Assembly: GCA_016191205.1 (NCBI GenBank) | Contig: JACPPB010000026.1 | Location: 62,001-126,000 of the forward strand | Source of the DNA: Gammaproteobacteria bacterium | GTDB taxonomy: Bacteria; Pseudomonadota; Gammaproteobacteria; Pseudomonadales; Porticoccaceae | Length of the DNA stretch: 64,000 nt | Direction of reading: 5' to 3' | Shown here: positions 31,388 through 41,676 of the stretch, piece by piece | Numbering within the stretch: position 1 is the first letter of the stretch | How the letters are laid out: every line of letters begins with the position of its first letter | The notes under the pieces: generated by a model | Told to the model about the DNA's origin: nothing | Seen by the model: the letters and a program-made list of their open reading frames with translations, nothing else | The model's database searches: none | Program-made: the position numbers and the translations under genes

Positions 31388-32614
31388 TCACGCGGACGCG
31401 GCAGGCACCGGTTCGCTGGCCAGCACACCACCGGCGGCGAGCGCGGCAATATCGCTGTCCGCATAGCCGAGCGCCTTCAGCACCTCGGCATTGTGCTCGC
31501 CCAGAAACGACGCTTGCAGCGGCAGAAATTCCTGGAACTGGGAGAACCGCAGCGGCACGCCCGGAATCTTCAGCTTGCCGAAGGCGCGATCGGTGATGGT
31601 GCGCACGGTCTGCCGCTCGTTGTGATGCGGATGCGCCATGGCTTCCGGCACGCTCAGCACCGGCGCCACCGGCACATGGTTCTCTTCCAGGATGCGCACC
31701 GCCTCATCGTCGCTCGGGGTGGACCGCAGCCAGGCTTCGATGGCGTCGATCAGCACCTGCTTGTGCTTGACGCGCCCGGCGTTGTCGGCGAAGCGCGGAT
31801 CGGTCTTGAAGCTCTCGCAGCCGATCACCTTCAGCAGGTTCTCCCACTGCGCGCCGATGGCGATGATCACCAGCCATTTCTCCTTGCCCTTGAACATGCC
31901 GAGCGGCGCCACCGCGAAGTGGTGGGCACCCGAGCGGTGCGGGACGAGCTGGCCATTGCTGCCGTCATAGCCCTGCACATTGATTTCGTGGCAGTGGAAC
32001 AGGCAGTCGAGCAGCGCGATATCCAGATGCTGGCCGCCACCGCCCTTCTCGCGATGGAACAGCGCCGCCGTGATGGCGCCGTAGGCGTGGGCACCGGTGG
32101 ACACGTCGCCCATGCCGAGACCCGGGAAATAGGGCGAGCCGTTCTCCTCGCCGATCATGTCGATCACCCCGGCGTAGGCCTGGGCGATGTAATCGAAGCC
32201 GGGCCGGTTCGACAGTGGTCCGGTCTGGCCGAAGGCGGAAATCGAGCACATGATGAGCCCGGGATTGATCGCGCTCAGGGTCGCGTAGTCGATGTTGAGG
32301 CGTTTCATGACGCCCGGCGTGAAATTCTCCACCACCACGTCCACGTCCTTCACCAGCTTGTGGATAACCTCCTGGGCACGCGGGTCGCGCAGGTTCAGGC
32401 AGACCGACTTCTTGCCGCGGTTCTGCTGGATGTAATAGCCGCTGCGGCCGTCCTTGAGCGCCGGCATCTGGCGCACCATGTCGCCCATGGGCGCGGCTTC
32501 CACCTTGATGACATCGGCCCCGGTCTCCGCCATCAGCCGGGTACAGGTCGGCCCCGCCAGCACATGGGTGAAATCCAGGACGCGAACCCCTTCGAGAACA
32601 TGCTTTCTGGTCAT
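31388..32614 (-). CDS. CaiB/BaiF family CoA-transferase (array copy 4)
   Basis: MTRKHVLEGVRVLDFTHVLAGPTCTRLMAETGADVIKVEAAPMGD. Confidence 0.9.
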   Translation of the reverse strand: MTRKHVLEGVRVLDFTHVLAGPTCTRLMAETGADVIKVEAAPMGDMVRQMPALKDGRSGYYIQQNRGKKSVCLNLRDPRAQEVIHKLVKDVDVVVENFTPGVMKRLNIDYATLSAINPGLIMCSISAFGQTGPLSNRPGFDYIAQAYAGVIDMIGEENGSPYFPGLGMGDVSTGAHAYGAITAALFHREKGGGGQHLDIALLDCLFHCHEINVQGYDGSNGQLVPHRSGAHHFAVAPLGMFKGKEKWLVIIAIGAQWENLLKVIGCESFKTDPRFADNAGRVKHKQVLIDAIEAWLRSTPSDDEAVRILEENHVPVAPVLSVPEAMAHPHHNERQTVRTITDRAFGKLKIPGVPLRFSQFQEFLPLQASFLGEHNAEVLKALGYADSDIAALAAGGVLASEPVPAASA

Positions 32615-32870
32615 TATTGCCCCCCGTGAATATCGCCAGCGGCGGATGCCGCACCGGATACGGTTTATTGGAATGGTGGAAAATCAGGTCCGGGGCATGC
32701 TACGGCTAACGGGCGCAAACGGCAATTGCCTTGCAAAGCCTGCCTTGAACACCCTGTCTTGAATGCCGCCCGGGGACGGGGTTAGGCTGCAACGGGTCGA
32801 CCGGGCACGGATGTTCCCTGTTCAACCGGAAGGATTCCCCGCGCTCAATCCACCCAGAAGGTTCCCGCCC

Positions 32871-33161
32871 ATGAAAGCACTGCCGGACGATGTCGTCGCC
32901 TACCAGCGTACACCCGAATTCACGGAGCAATCCGTTCCCGCCGGATTGCTCAACAGCCACAGCACGAAAGCCGGCGTGTGGGGAAAGATCGTCGTCGTCG
33001 CGGGCACGCTGACCTACCGCATTCTGGAGCCGGTCGTTGAAGAGGTACTGCTCACACCCGAATTACCGGGCGTGGTGGAACCGACGGTAAAACACGAAGT
33101 AGCACCGCATGACGGCGTGACATTTTATGTCGAGTTCCATCGGGCCGCGCCGCCACGCTGA
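32871..33161 (+). CDS. DUF1971 (YeaR/TehB-like) domain protein
   Basis: 96 aa: LPDDVVAYQRTPEFTEQSVPAGLLNSHSTKAGVWGKIVVVAGTLTYRI. Confidence 0.75.
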   Translation: MKALPDDVVAYQRTPEFTEQSVPAGLLNSHSTKAGVWGKIVVVAGTLTYRILEPVVEEVLLTPELPGVVEPTVKHEVAPHDGVTFYVEFHRAAPPR

Positions 33162-33191
33162 GGTTTCCTGTCGTGAAATCGCGGCGCGGCC
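33143..33191. repeat. inverted repeat (11-bp perfect arms) at the DUF1971/aceF convergent junction
   Basis: GGCCGCGCCGC (33143-33153) and GCGGCGCGGCC (33181-33191), 27-nt loop. Confidence 0.5.
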
Positions 33192-33236
33192 AGCAGTGAT
33201 CCCGTGGTTGCGGGGCAGCGGACCGCGCGCCCCCGG

Positions 33237-34649
33237 TCACATCAGCAACAGCCGGATATCGGACAGCAGTGCGACCAGTTGCGTGAGGAAACGGCCACCG
33301 TCGCCGCCGTTGACGACGCGGTGGTCGTAGGAGAGCGCGAGCGGCAACATTGTGCGGGGCATGAATTCACGGCCGTTCCAGACCGGCTGCACGGCGGCGC
33401 GGGAGACGCCGAGAATCCCGACTTCCGGCGTGTTCACAATGGGCGTAAAACCGCGCCCCCCGAGGGCGCCCAGGCTGGAGATGGTAAAGCAGGCGCCCTG
33501 CATCTCGTTGGTCGTCAACTTGCCGGCGCGCGCCTTGTCGCCGAGCACGGCGACTTCGGCGGCCAGTTCCCAGATGCCCTTGCGATCCACATCGCGCACC
33601 ACGGGCACCAGCAGCCCGCGCGGCGTGTCCACCGCCATGCCGAGGTGAAAATACTCGCGCTGCACGAAGTGTGCGCCGTCGCGCGCGAGGGAGCGATTGA
33701 GCACCGGGTTGTCGCGCAGCGCGATCGCGCAGGCCTTGAGGATGAACGGCACCGGAGTCAGTTTGACGCCGCGCGTTTCGGCTTCGCCCTTGCACGTCTG
33801 GCGGAAGGTTTCGAGTTCGCTGATATCGGCATCGTCGAACTGGGTGACGTGAGGGACATTGAGCCAACTGCGGTGCATGTTGGCGGCGGTGAGACGACCG
33901 ATCTTGCTCAATTCACCTGTCGTCACCGGCCCGAATCTGGCGTAGTCCACCTCAGGCACCGCGGGGATGGCGCCGCCGCCCGCCGCGGCGGTGGGCTGCG
34001 CCAGGCGCTGGCGCACGAACGCCTGCACGTCTTCCTTCAACACCCGCTGGCGCGGTCCCGAACCCGACACCCGGGCCAGCTCCACACCCAGTTCCCGCGC
34101 CAGGCGCCGCACATAGGGACCGGCATAAATCCCGGCCCCGGTTGCCGCAGGTGGCGGGTTTTGCGCTGCCGCTCCGACCTCGGCGGCAGGCGCGGGTGTT
34201 GCCACGGCCGATGCCGCCGGGGCCATGGGTTCAGGTTCAGGTGCGGATTCAGGTTCGGAGTCGGCGGCAGGGACTGCCGCGGGCGCGGACGCCGGCTTGG
34301 GGGCCTCGACCCGCGCCGGCTGGACGGATTTGGCGGCGCCGGATTTGGCCGCTCCCATCGGGGTGGCGGGCGCGCCGGTTTCCGCAGGCGTCCCGGCGGC
34401 GACAGCGCCATCGATGGTGATTTCCAGCAGGGGAATACCGGCTTTTTTGATCTTGTCGCCTTCCGCGACCAGAAACCTTGCAACCACTCCCGCCACCGGG
34501 GACGGCAGTTCCATGGTCGCTTTTTCGGATTCCAGCACCAGCAGGGTCTGATCGACTTCCACCCGGTCGCCCACGGCGACGGAGATCTCGATCACCTCGA
34601 CTTCTTCGGCGCCACCGAGATCGGGCACCCGCACTGTTTCGATTGTCAC
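33237..34649 (-). CDS. aceF: pyruvate dehydrogenase E2, dihydrolipoyl acetyltransferase (single lipoyl domain)
   Basis: lipoyl motif VLESEKATMELPSP, AGPYVRRLARELGVEL E3-binding, SYDHRVVNGGDGGRFL catalytic motif. Confidence 0.93.
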   Translation of the reverse strand: MTIETVRVPDLGGAEEVEVIEISVAVGDRVEVDQTLLVLESEKATMELPSPVAGVVARFLVAEGDKIKKAGIPLLEITIDGAVAAGTPAETGAPATPMGAAKSGAAKSVQPARVEAPKPASAPAAVPAADSEPESAPEPEPMAPAASAVATPAPAAEVGAAAQNPPPAATGAGIYAGPYVRRLARELGVELARVSGSGPRQRVLKEDVQAFVRQRLAQPTAAAGGGAIPAVPEVDYARFGPVTTGELSKIGRLTAANMHRSWLNVPHVTQFDDADISELETFRQTCKGEAETRGVKLTPVPFILKACAIALRDNPVLNRSLARDGAHFVQREYFHLGMAVDTPRGLLVPVVRDVDRKGIWELAAEVAVLGDKARAGKLTTNEMQGACFTISSLGALGGRGFTPIVNTPEVGILGVSRAAVQPVWNGREFMPRTMLPLALSYDHRVVNGGDGGRFLTQLVALLSDIRLLLM

Positions 34650-34701
34650 CTGAATGTGTTTCCTTGAAATCCGTCAGTCAGCGGCCTGCCGGCCGCGCCG
34701 A

Positions 34702-37392
34702 TTACACCGTCAATGGATCGGCCTTGTCGGGCGCGATGCCCAGTTTGGCCATTGCCGCGTTCACCACGCCGGCGTCGATGGCGCCGCTGCGCTGCAAACC
34801 GTGCAGGGCCGCGAGCGCAATGTGGCTGCGGCTCACTTCGAAGAAATCGCGCAACCGTTCGCGGGTATCGCTGCGCCCGAAACCGTCGGTGCCCAGCACC
34901 TGGTAGTCGCCGGGAACAAATCCGCGCAGCTGTTCGCCGAGCGCCTTGATGTAATCGGTCGCCAGCACCACCGGGCCTTTGTGTCCTTTCAGTTGTTGCG
35001 TCAGATAAGGCACGTGCGGCTTCTTGTCGCTGTGGAGACGATTCCAGCGCAGCGCGGCCTGACCGTCGCGGGCCAGCTCGCCGACGCTGGTGACGCTCCA
35101 CACGTCCGCGCCGACGTCGAACTGCTCGCGCAAAATTCGCGCGGCGGCGCGCGCTTCGTTGAGCATCGCGCCCGCGCCCAGCAACTGCACCCGATGCTTG
35201 GCGCGCGGCCCCGCTTCCAGCAGATAAATCCCGCGCACGATACCTTCGGCCGCGCCTTCCGGCATCGCCGGGTGCGGGTAGTTCTCGTTCAGGGTGGTGA
35301 TGTAGTAGAAGCAGTTTTCGCGGTCGACAAACATCCGCTTGAGGCCGTCCTGAACAATCACCGTCAGCTCGTAACCATAGGCCGGATCGTAGGCGCGACA
35401 GTTGGGAATCACCCCGGCGAGCAACTGGCTGTGGCCGTCCTGATGCTGCAAGCCCTCGCCGTTGAGCGTGGTGCGGCCCGAGGTGGCGCCGATCAGAAAA
35501 CCGCGCGCCTGGGCATCGCCGGCGGCCCAGGCCAGATCGCCGATGCGCTGAAACCCGAACATCGAATAGAAAATGTAAAACGGGATCATCGGCAGATCGT
35601 AGCTGCTGTACGCCGTCGCCAGCGCGATCCAGGCCGCCAGCGAACCGGCTTCGGTTATGCCCTCCTCCAGGATCTGACCTTTTTTGTCCTCTTTGTAGTA
35701 GAGAATCTGGCCGGCGTCGTGGGGCACATAGCGCTGCCCGGCCGAAGAATAGATGCCGAGCTGACGGAACATGCCCTCCATGCCGAAGGTGCGTGCCTCG
35801 TCGGGCACGATGGGCACGATGCGGGCGCCGATGGCCTTGTCCCGCACCAGTTGCTGAAGCATGCGCACGAACGCCATGGTGGTGGAGATCTCCCGCTCAC
35901 CGGTGCTTTCCAGCAGCCGGTTGAAAGTCTCCAGCGCGGGAATTTCCAGGGGCTGGAACTCACCGTGACGGGCCGGCAGGTAGCCGCCCAGTTCCGCGCG
36001 GCGCCGGCGCATGTACGCCAGTTCGGGACTGTCTTCCGGTGGCCGGTAGTAGGGCGTGTCTTCGATGTGCTCGTCCGGAATCGGCAGGCCGAAGCGGTCG
36101 CGGAATTTCTTCAGGTCGTCGAGCTGAATTTTCTTGACCGAGTGTGTGTTATTGGACGCCTCGCCGGAGCTGCCCAGACCATAGCCTTTGACGGTCATGG
36201 CCAGAATGACGGTGGGCTTGCCGCGCGTCTCGACCGCCTCGGCGTAGGCGGCGTACACCTTGTAGGGGTCGTGGCCGCCGCGATTGAGATACATGATGTC
36301 GTCGTCGCTGAGGTCCGCGACCAGCGCGGCCAGCTCCGGGTATTTGCCGAAAAAATGCTCGCGCGTATAAGCGCCGCCATTGAACTTGTAGTTCTGCAAT
36401 TCACCGTCGCAGACTTCATCCATGCGTTTTTGCAGCAATCCGGAGCTGTCCCGCTCCAGCAGCGGATCCCAGAGCCGGCCCCACACCACTTTGAGCACAT
36501 GCCAGCCGGCGCCGCGGAACACGCCTTCCAGTTCCTGAATGATCTTGCCGTTGCCGCGCACCAGGCCGTCGAGGCGCTGAAGATTGCAGTTGACCACGAA
36601 CGTCAGGTTTTCGAGCTGCTCGCGCCCGGCGAGGGAAATCGCGCCCAGGGTTTCCGGCTCGTCGCATTCGCCATCGCCGAGAAAAGCCCACACGCGGCGA
36701 TCGCCGCGCGGCGCCAGTTCCCGCGCCGACAGGTAGCGCATGATGTGGGCCTGGTAGATGGCCTGAATGGGGCCGAGACCCATGGACACCGTGGGGAACT
36801 GCCAGTACTCCGGCATCAGCCAGGGGTGCGGGTAGGACGACAGGCCCTTGCCATCGACCTCGCGGCGGAAATGATCGAGCTGTTCTTCACTTATGCGACC
36901 TTCGAGAAACGAGCGCGCATAGATGCCGGGGGAACTGTGGCCCTGGTAATAGATGAGATCTTCGAGTTGCGCGGCGCTGCGCGCGCGAAAAAAATAATTG
37001 AAGCCGACGTCATAGAGCGTGGCCGCCGACGAGAAGGTGGCGATATGGCCACCCAGACCTTCGTATTTCCTGTTGGCGCGCATCACCATCGCCAGTGCAT
37101 TCCAGCGGATCAGGGAGCGGATGCGGCGCTCCATGAACAGATCGCCGGGCATGCGCTTTTCGCGGCTGACCGGGATCGTGTTGCGAAACGGCGTGGTGAC
37201 GCCACCCGAAAGGGGAATGCCGTTGCGCGCGGCGCGATCGATCAGCTGGCGCAACAGGAAGGCCGCCCGCTCCGGCCCCTGAAAACGCAGCACCGCGTCG
37301 AGGGAGTCGAGCCAGTCGCCGGTTTCCGCGGGATCGGCATCGTCCGACACCATCGGCACTGCCAGGACATCGGGTTGTTGCGGTTCATTCAT
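34702..37392 (-). CDS. aceE: pyruvate dehydrogenase E1 component (homodimeric)
   Basis: GGHIATFSSAATLYDVGFNYFFR, FLGDGECDEPETLGAI, FQRIGDLAWAAGD. Confidence 0.95.
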   Translation of the reverse strand: MNEPQQPDVLAVPMVSDDADPAETGDWLDSLDAVLRFQGPERAAFLLRQLIDRAARNGIPLSGGVTTPFRNTIPVSREKRMPGDLFMERRIRSLIRWNALAMVMRANRKYEGLGGHIATFSSAATLYDVGFNYFFRARSAAQLEDLIYYQGHSSPGIYARSFLEGRISEEQLDHFRREVDGKGLSSYPHPWLMPEYWQFPTVSMGLGPIQAIYQAHIMRYLSARELAPRGDRRVWAFLGDGECDEPETLGAISLAGREQLENLTFVVNCNLQRLDGLVRGNGKIIQELEGVFRGAGWHVLKVVWGRLWDPLLERDSSGLLQKRMDEVCDGELQNYKFNGGAYTREHFFGKYPELAALVADLSDDDIMYLNRGGHDPYKVYAAYAEAVETRGKPTVILAMTVKGYGLGSSGEASNNTHSVKKIQLDDLKKFRDRFGLPIPDEHIEDTPYYRPPEDSPELAYMRRRRAELGGYLPARHGEFQPLEIPALETFNRLLESTGEREISTTMAFVRMLQQLVRDKAIGARIVPIVPDEARTFGMEGMFRQLGIYSSAGQRYVPHDAGQILYYKEDKKGQILEEGITEAGSLAAWIALATAYSSYDLPMIPFYIFYSMFGFQRIGDLAWAAGDAQARGFLIGATSGRTTLNGEGLQHQDGHSQLLAGVIPNCRAYDPAYGYELTVIVQDGLKRMFVDRENCFYYITTLNENYPHPAMPEGAAEGIVRGIYLLEAGPRAKHRVQLLGAGAMLNEARAAARILREQFDVGADVWSVTSVGELARDGQAALRWNRLHSDKKPHVPYLTQQLKGHKGPVVLATDYIKALGEQLRGFVPGDYQVLGTDGFGRSDTRERLRDFFEVSRSHIALAALHGLQRSGAIDAGVVNAAMAKLGIAPDKADPLTV

Positions 37393-37495
37393 AGGATTTC
37401 CTACTGCGCCCATGGTATCCGTCCTGACTTTTACACACTAGGTCAAATAGGCTCGCTGTTCAACGGACGCCCACCGCGTTGATTGCGTCGGGCGG

Positions 37496-40375
37496 TCACC
37501 AGGGATAACCATAGCGACCGTCGCTGGCCCGGTTCAGATCCTGCGCGGCATCCGCCGCCGCACGGTCGCCGGTTGCGATCCAGAGCCCCCGGCGCTGCTG
37601 TGGGCCAAACACCCGTCCGCATTCGCCCTTGAGATCCACCAGCGTCTCGGCGCGCACCGCTTCGGCGAGACGCGGGCGGAAGTCGAAGTTGCGGTAATCG
37701 AGTGCCAGACTTTCGTTGTGGCGTGCGGCCTGTTCAAGCATGTTCTTCGGTCGCTCCTCGATACCGGCCAAGGTGGCCTGCTTGAAACGCTCGAGCTCCG
37801 CATCGTCCATGGTATCCAGCACCTGGCAGCGCGCCGCCAGGAACCGTTCCATCTCGGCCATCAGGCGGGGTGCGTCGGCGCGCGGCGACTGCGCATAGAA
37901 CAGCATTCCGGGCACCCGATTGGACGGCATGATCTGGCTGCCGACCACATAGCCCAGTTGCTTCTCGGTACGGATTTCCGTGTAAAAAGGTTCTTCGGTG
38001 ATTTTCTCCAGCAGGGCGAACCGGGCGCGTTCGGCGAGGGTATCGGCAGCACCTTGCAGATAGAGTACCGCAGCGCGATCCGGCTGCTTCACCACTACAC
38101 CCCAGCGCGGCAATCGGGACTGCGGACGCAACCGGCGCACCTCGCGATCGAGCCGCGGTGGACGCTCCGGCGCTATCGCAAGGCGCGCCAGCACCCGGCT
38201 CGCCATGCGCTGCGCGGTGTCCGCATCGACCATGCCGCCGGCATAGGCCTTGACACCGCCGGTGCGGTAGAGCCCGGCGATGAAGGTTCGCAAACTGTCG
38301 GGACCAACCGGCTCCAACTCCTTCGCCAGTTCCAACGCCCGCGGCGCGGCGCGCAACAGCGGCGCGATCTCGTCGACCGCCTGCCGCACCGGCCATTCCT
38401 TGCGGCTGTTGCGCCAGTCCCGGATCAGGGTTTCCTTCACGCGGGTAAAGCGCGCGGTGTCGAATTTTGGCTCCGCCAGAACGCCCAGCAGGCGTTGCAG
38501 CAGGATTTCCTGCTTGTCCGCGTAACCGCTGACGCTGAGTTCGACGCCGCCCTCCCAGCGCTTCAAACCGAAATCCAGACCTGCGAGGGAGGCCGGGTAG
38601 ACCTCCGCACTCAGCTCATCGCTGACCAGCGCGAGATAGAGCTCGGTCAGCGCGGCGCCCCGGTGGCTCACTGCGCGCGGCGTCAGTATCTGGGCGTTGA
38701 ATACCGCGCGCGGTGTACCGAATTCCGCATCGCGGTATTGCCAGAGGCGCAAGGCCGGGGTCTCAACCAGCAGCTTCGGCGGCGGCGAGATCCCGCCCCG
38801 CTCCGACACCGGGAAGTGCTCGGGGATGTAGGGATTGGGGCCCGGCAGCCGCAACACGCTGGTCTCCGGTTCGGCATTCCAGGCGGCGGTACGCTGCGGC
38901 GCCACCGGGGACACCGCATAAGGCGTCTGGTAATAGCGCGAGGTGCGATCCAGCCGATCGAATTCCGGCGCCGTGATGGTGATGAGCGCGTTATCAGGGC
39001 GCAGCAACGCCGCGGTCGCCCGCACCAGATCGGCATCGAAATGCTCGTAGAGAAAGGGACCGCGCAACACTTCCGCCGGTGGGTAGTCGTGGAGCGTGGC
39101 CGCCAGGGCGACCGTTTCCGCGCTGGCACCCGATTTTTCAAGAAACCGGAATTCGGCGCGCTGCATCACGCCGAATTCCGTGTACCGCCACGCCTCGATC
39201 CCGGATGCCCGTACCTTGGCAATCCAGGCCCATGTCTGGTCGAGCACCTGATCGCGGGCGGCAACACCCGCGGGCGTCAGCGCGATGGAGATCGCAAACG
39301 CCGCGCCGCGCCGCGAATCGTAGGCGGGGCCCGCACTCAGGCTCTCCGCGAGACCCTGGCGCTTGAGCTCCGCCAACAGGCTGTGTTCGCTCTCGTCCCC
39401 GAGTAAGTGTCCGAGAAACTGGGCCGGCTTCTCCTGCCAGTATCCACGCTGGGACGGCAGCGGGAACAACAGCCCCAGCTCGCGCTGGTCCTGATCGGGT
39501 CGCATTTCAATCAGCAGCGGCCCGGATGCCGGCAACAGGGGCACCTCGCCCGTGGCAAGGTCCGCCGGACGGCGGGGAATGGCGCCGAAGCGGGTCGCGA
39601 TCATCGCCTGCAATTCGTCGAGGGACTGGCGCCCCACCACGGCCAGGGTCATCAGATCCGCCGAGTAGTGCCGCTGATAAAACGCGACCAGGTCGTCGCG
39701 CACCGGCCGGCCATCCAGATCCGCGAGCGTGTCGCGGTTGCCCACCGAAAATTTCGCGAGCGGGTGATCCGGGTTGATGACTTCACTGATCACGTCACTC
39801 TGGCGGCGGCCATCGTCGCGCAGCTTGAGGCGATACTCGGCCTCCACCGCCTGGCGCTCGCGCTCGACATAGTCGGGATCGAATTTCGGGGCGATGAAAA
39901 ACTGCGCGAAGCGATCCAGCGCGCCGTCCAGGTACGCCGGCTCGATATCGAAGAAGAAATTGGTTTGCTCGACGCTGGTATAAGCGTTGTGACTGCCGCC
40001 GTGGCTGCTGATAAACGCCTGGTATTCCGCTGCCGCCGGATATTTTTCGGTGCCCAGAAACAGCATGTGCTCGAGGAAGTGCGCGAGACCCGGACGATCA
40101 GCCGGATTGTCGAAGCTGCCCACGCCGACACTCAGTGCCGCTGCGCTCTTGTCGCTGGCGGCATCCGAGACCAGCAGTACCTGCAAGCCATTATCGAGTT
40201 TCAGATAGCGGTACCGGCGATCATCGGCCGGGCTGCGGTTTACCGCGATCTCGCCGCCGTCGGCGAGGGGCGCTGGCTGCCACCAATCGGCTGTGGGCGC
40301 GGCGGTGGCGGCCAGCGACCACCCCAGCAACCAGAAGACCAGCCGGAAAGCGCTGGGTCGGAACGCTGTAGACAT
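37496..40375 (-). CDS. insulinase family (M16) peptidase, protease III-like
   Basis: HFLEHMLFLGTEKYP (HxxEH) motif, signal peptide, four-lobe length of 959 aa. Confidence 0.88.
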   Translation of the reverse strand: MSTAFRPSAFRLVFWLLGWSLAATAAPTADWWQPAPLADGGEIAVNRSPADDRRYRYLKLDNGLQVLLVSDAASDKSAAALSVGVGSFDNPADRPGLAHFLEHMLFLGTEKYPAAAEYQAFISSHGGSHNAYTSVEQTNFFFDIEPAYLDGALDRFAQFFIAPKFDPDYVERERQAVEAEYRLKLRDDGRRQSDVISEVINPDHPLAKFSVGNRDTLADLDGRPVRDDLVAFYQRHYSADLMTLAVVGRQSLDELQAMIATRFGAIPRRPADLATGEVPLLPASGPLLIEMRPDQDQRELGLLFPLPSQRGYWQEKPAQFLGHLLGDESEHSLLAELKRQGLAESLSAGPAYDSRRGAAFAISIALTPAGVAARDQVLDQTWAWIAKVRASGIEAWRYTEFGVMQRAEFRFLEKSGASAETVALAATLHDYPPAEVLRGPFLYEHFDADLVRATAALLRPDNALITITAPEFDRLDRTSRYYQTPYAVSPVAPQRTAAWNAEPETSVLRLPGPNPYIPEHFPVSERGGISPPPKLLVETPALRLWQYRDAEFGTPRAVFNAQILTPRAVSHRGAALTELYLALVSDELSAEVYPASLAGLDFGLKRWEGGVELSVSGYADKQEILLQRLLGVLAEPKFDTARFTRVKETLIRDWRNSRKEWPVRQAVDEIAPLLRAAPRALELAKELEPVGPDSLRTFIAGLYRTGGVKAYAGGMVDADTAQRMASRVLARLAIAPERPPRLDREVRRLRPQSRLPRWGVVVKQPDRAAVLYLQGAADTLAERARFALLEKITEEPFYTEIRTEKQLGYVVGSQIMPSNRVPGMLFYAQSPRADAPRLMAEMERFLAARCQVLDTMDDAELERFKQATLAGIEERPKNMLEQAARHNESLALDYRNFDFRPRLAEAVRAETLVDLKGECGRVFGPQQRRGLWIATGDRAAADAAQDLNRASDGRYGYPW

Positions 40376-41502
40376 CAGGGAGTCTCCGCCGGAGTGGTAC
40401 CCGCCGCCGGATTGGCGAGCGGCACTGCGGAGGGATCCGACTCGTCCGGCGCGACTTCGTTCCGCGGCCAGGCGCCGTACAGTGCCTTGATCAGGGTCGC
40501 GAGCGGAATCGCAAAGAACACGCCCCACAAACCCCAGAGTCCGCCGAACAGCAGTACCGCCAGAATGATCGCAACCGGGTGGAGATTCACGGCATCGGAA
40601 AACAGGATCGGCACCAGCACATTGCCGTCGAGAAACTGGATCAGCCCGTAGGCCAGCGTCAGGATGAAAAAATCACTGCCCCAGCCCAGCTGCACATAGC
40701 CCACCAGAAACACCGGCACCGTTGCTACCGTCGCGCCGATATAGGGCACGATCACCGACACACCCACCACCAGCGCCAGCAGGGCCGCGTAATGGAGGCC
40801 GAGCCACACGAAGACGACGTAGCTGACCACCGCGACAATCAGGATCTGAATGACCTTGCCGCGCACATAATTGGCCATCTGGATGTCCATTTCCTGCCAC
40901 ACCTGGCTCATCACGGGTCGGTTGCGGGGCAGCAGACCCGTGAGCGCCACAATAAGCTCCCGACTGTCCTTGAGCATGAAAAATACCATCAACGGCACCA
41001 GCACCAGATACACCAGCAGGCCCACCAGATCCGAAAAACGACTCACGAAAAACGACAGCATGGCCTCGGCAAAACCCGTGGCTTCACCGCTCACATACTG
41101 GATGACCTGCTCCAGCTGGGCTTGGGAGATCAGGTGGGGGTAACGCTCCGGGAGCAGCAATATCGCCGCATGTCCGTGGCGGATCATGGATGGGAGCTCA
41201 TTCACCAGATTGGTGGTCTGCTGTACCAGGATCGGAAACAGCACCACCGCGCTGGCGAACAGCAGCCCCATGAAGCCCAGGAAGGCGAGCCACACGGCCA
41301 GTATGTGGGGGATGCGCAGACGCTCCAGGCGCGTCACGATGCCCTGCAGCAGGAACGCCAGCACCAGAGCGGCCAGCAACGGGCCCATGACATTCGAGAA
41401 TCCGATGATCGCCACCAGAACCAGCACCATCAGCAGCGCCAGCAACACCGCCTCTTCGTCGCCGAGATAACGGTGAACCCAGTTGCCCAATACTTTCCAC
41501 AT
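40375..41502 (-). CDS. AI-2E family transporter (PerM-like permease)
   Basis: polytopic; LRIPHILAVWLAFLG, VPYIGATVATVPV, GNVLVPILFSDAVNLHPVAII. Confidence 0.86.
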   Translation of the reverse strand: MWKVLGNWVHRYLGDEEAVLLALLMVLVLVAIIGFSNVMGPLLAALVLAFLLQGIVTRLERLRIPHILAVWLAFLGFMGLLFASAVVLFPILVQQTTNLVNELPSMIRHGHAAILLLPERYPHLISQAQLEQVIQYVSGEATGFAEAMLSFFVSRFSDLVGLLVYLVLVPLMVFFMLKDSRELIVALTGLLPRNRPVMSQVWQEMDIQMANYVRGKVIQILIVAVVSYVVFVWLGLHYAALLALVVGVSVIVPYIGATVATVPVFLVGYVQLGWGSDFFILTLAYGLIQFLDGNVLVPILFSDAVNLHPVAIILAVLLFGGLWGLWGVFFAIPLATLIKALYGAWPRNEVAPDESDPSAVPLANPAAGTTPAETP

Positions 41503-41676
41503 GGAACTACCTCTACTTTTCGGGCATGACCGCCAACAGGATTTGCGGGGATGACGACCGACTCCCCTTGGGGGAATGCCGCGCATCCTGGACAATGAAC
41601 CGATGCTACCATCGGCAGTCGAAGCCACTCTTGCGCCGCTGCCACTGGCTCGCGCGGTTATCGAGGAATATGCACG

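Noticed and set aside
33143-33191. 11-bp inverted repeat at the DUF1971/aceF junction as a strong terminator
   Set aside because: 27-nt loop, no U-tract, partly inside coding sequence; recorded as a repeat only.
34142-34551. Ala/Pro/Gly-rich ORFs opposite the aceF linker
   Set aside because: Shadow of the E2 Ala/Pro/Glu linker on the opposite strand.
34654-37482. 942-aa plus-strand ORF
   Set aside because: Antisense of aceE; no recognisable motif despite its length.
37393-37495. PdhR operator or riboswitch upstream of aceE
   Set aside because: No AATTGGTnnnACCAATT-like palindrome or recognisable structured leader seen.
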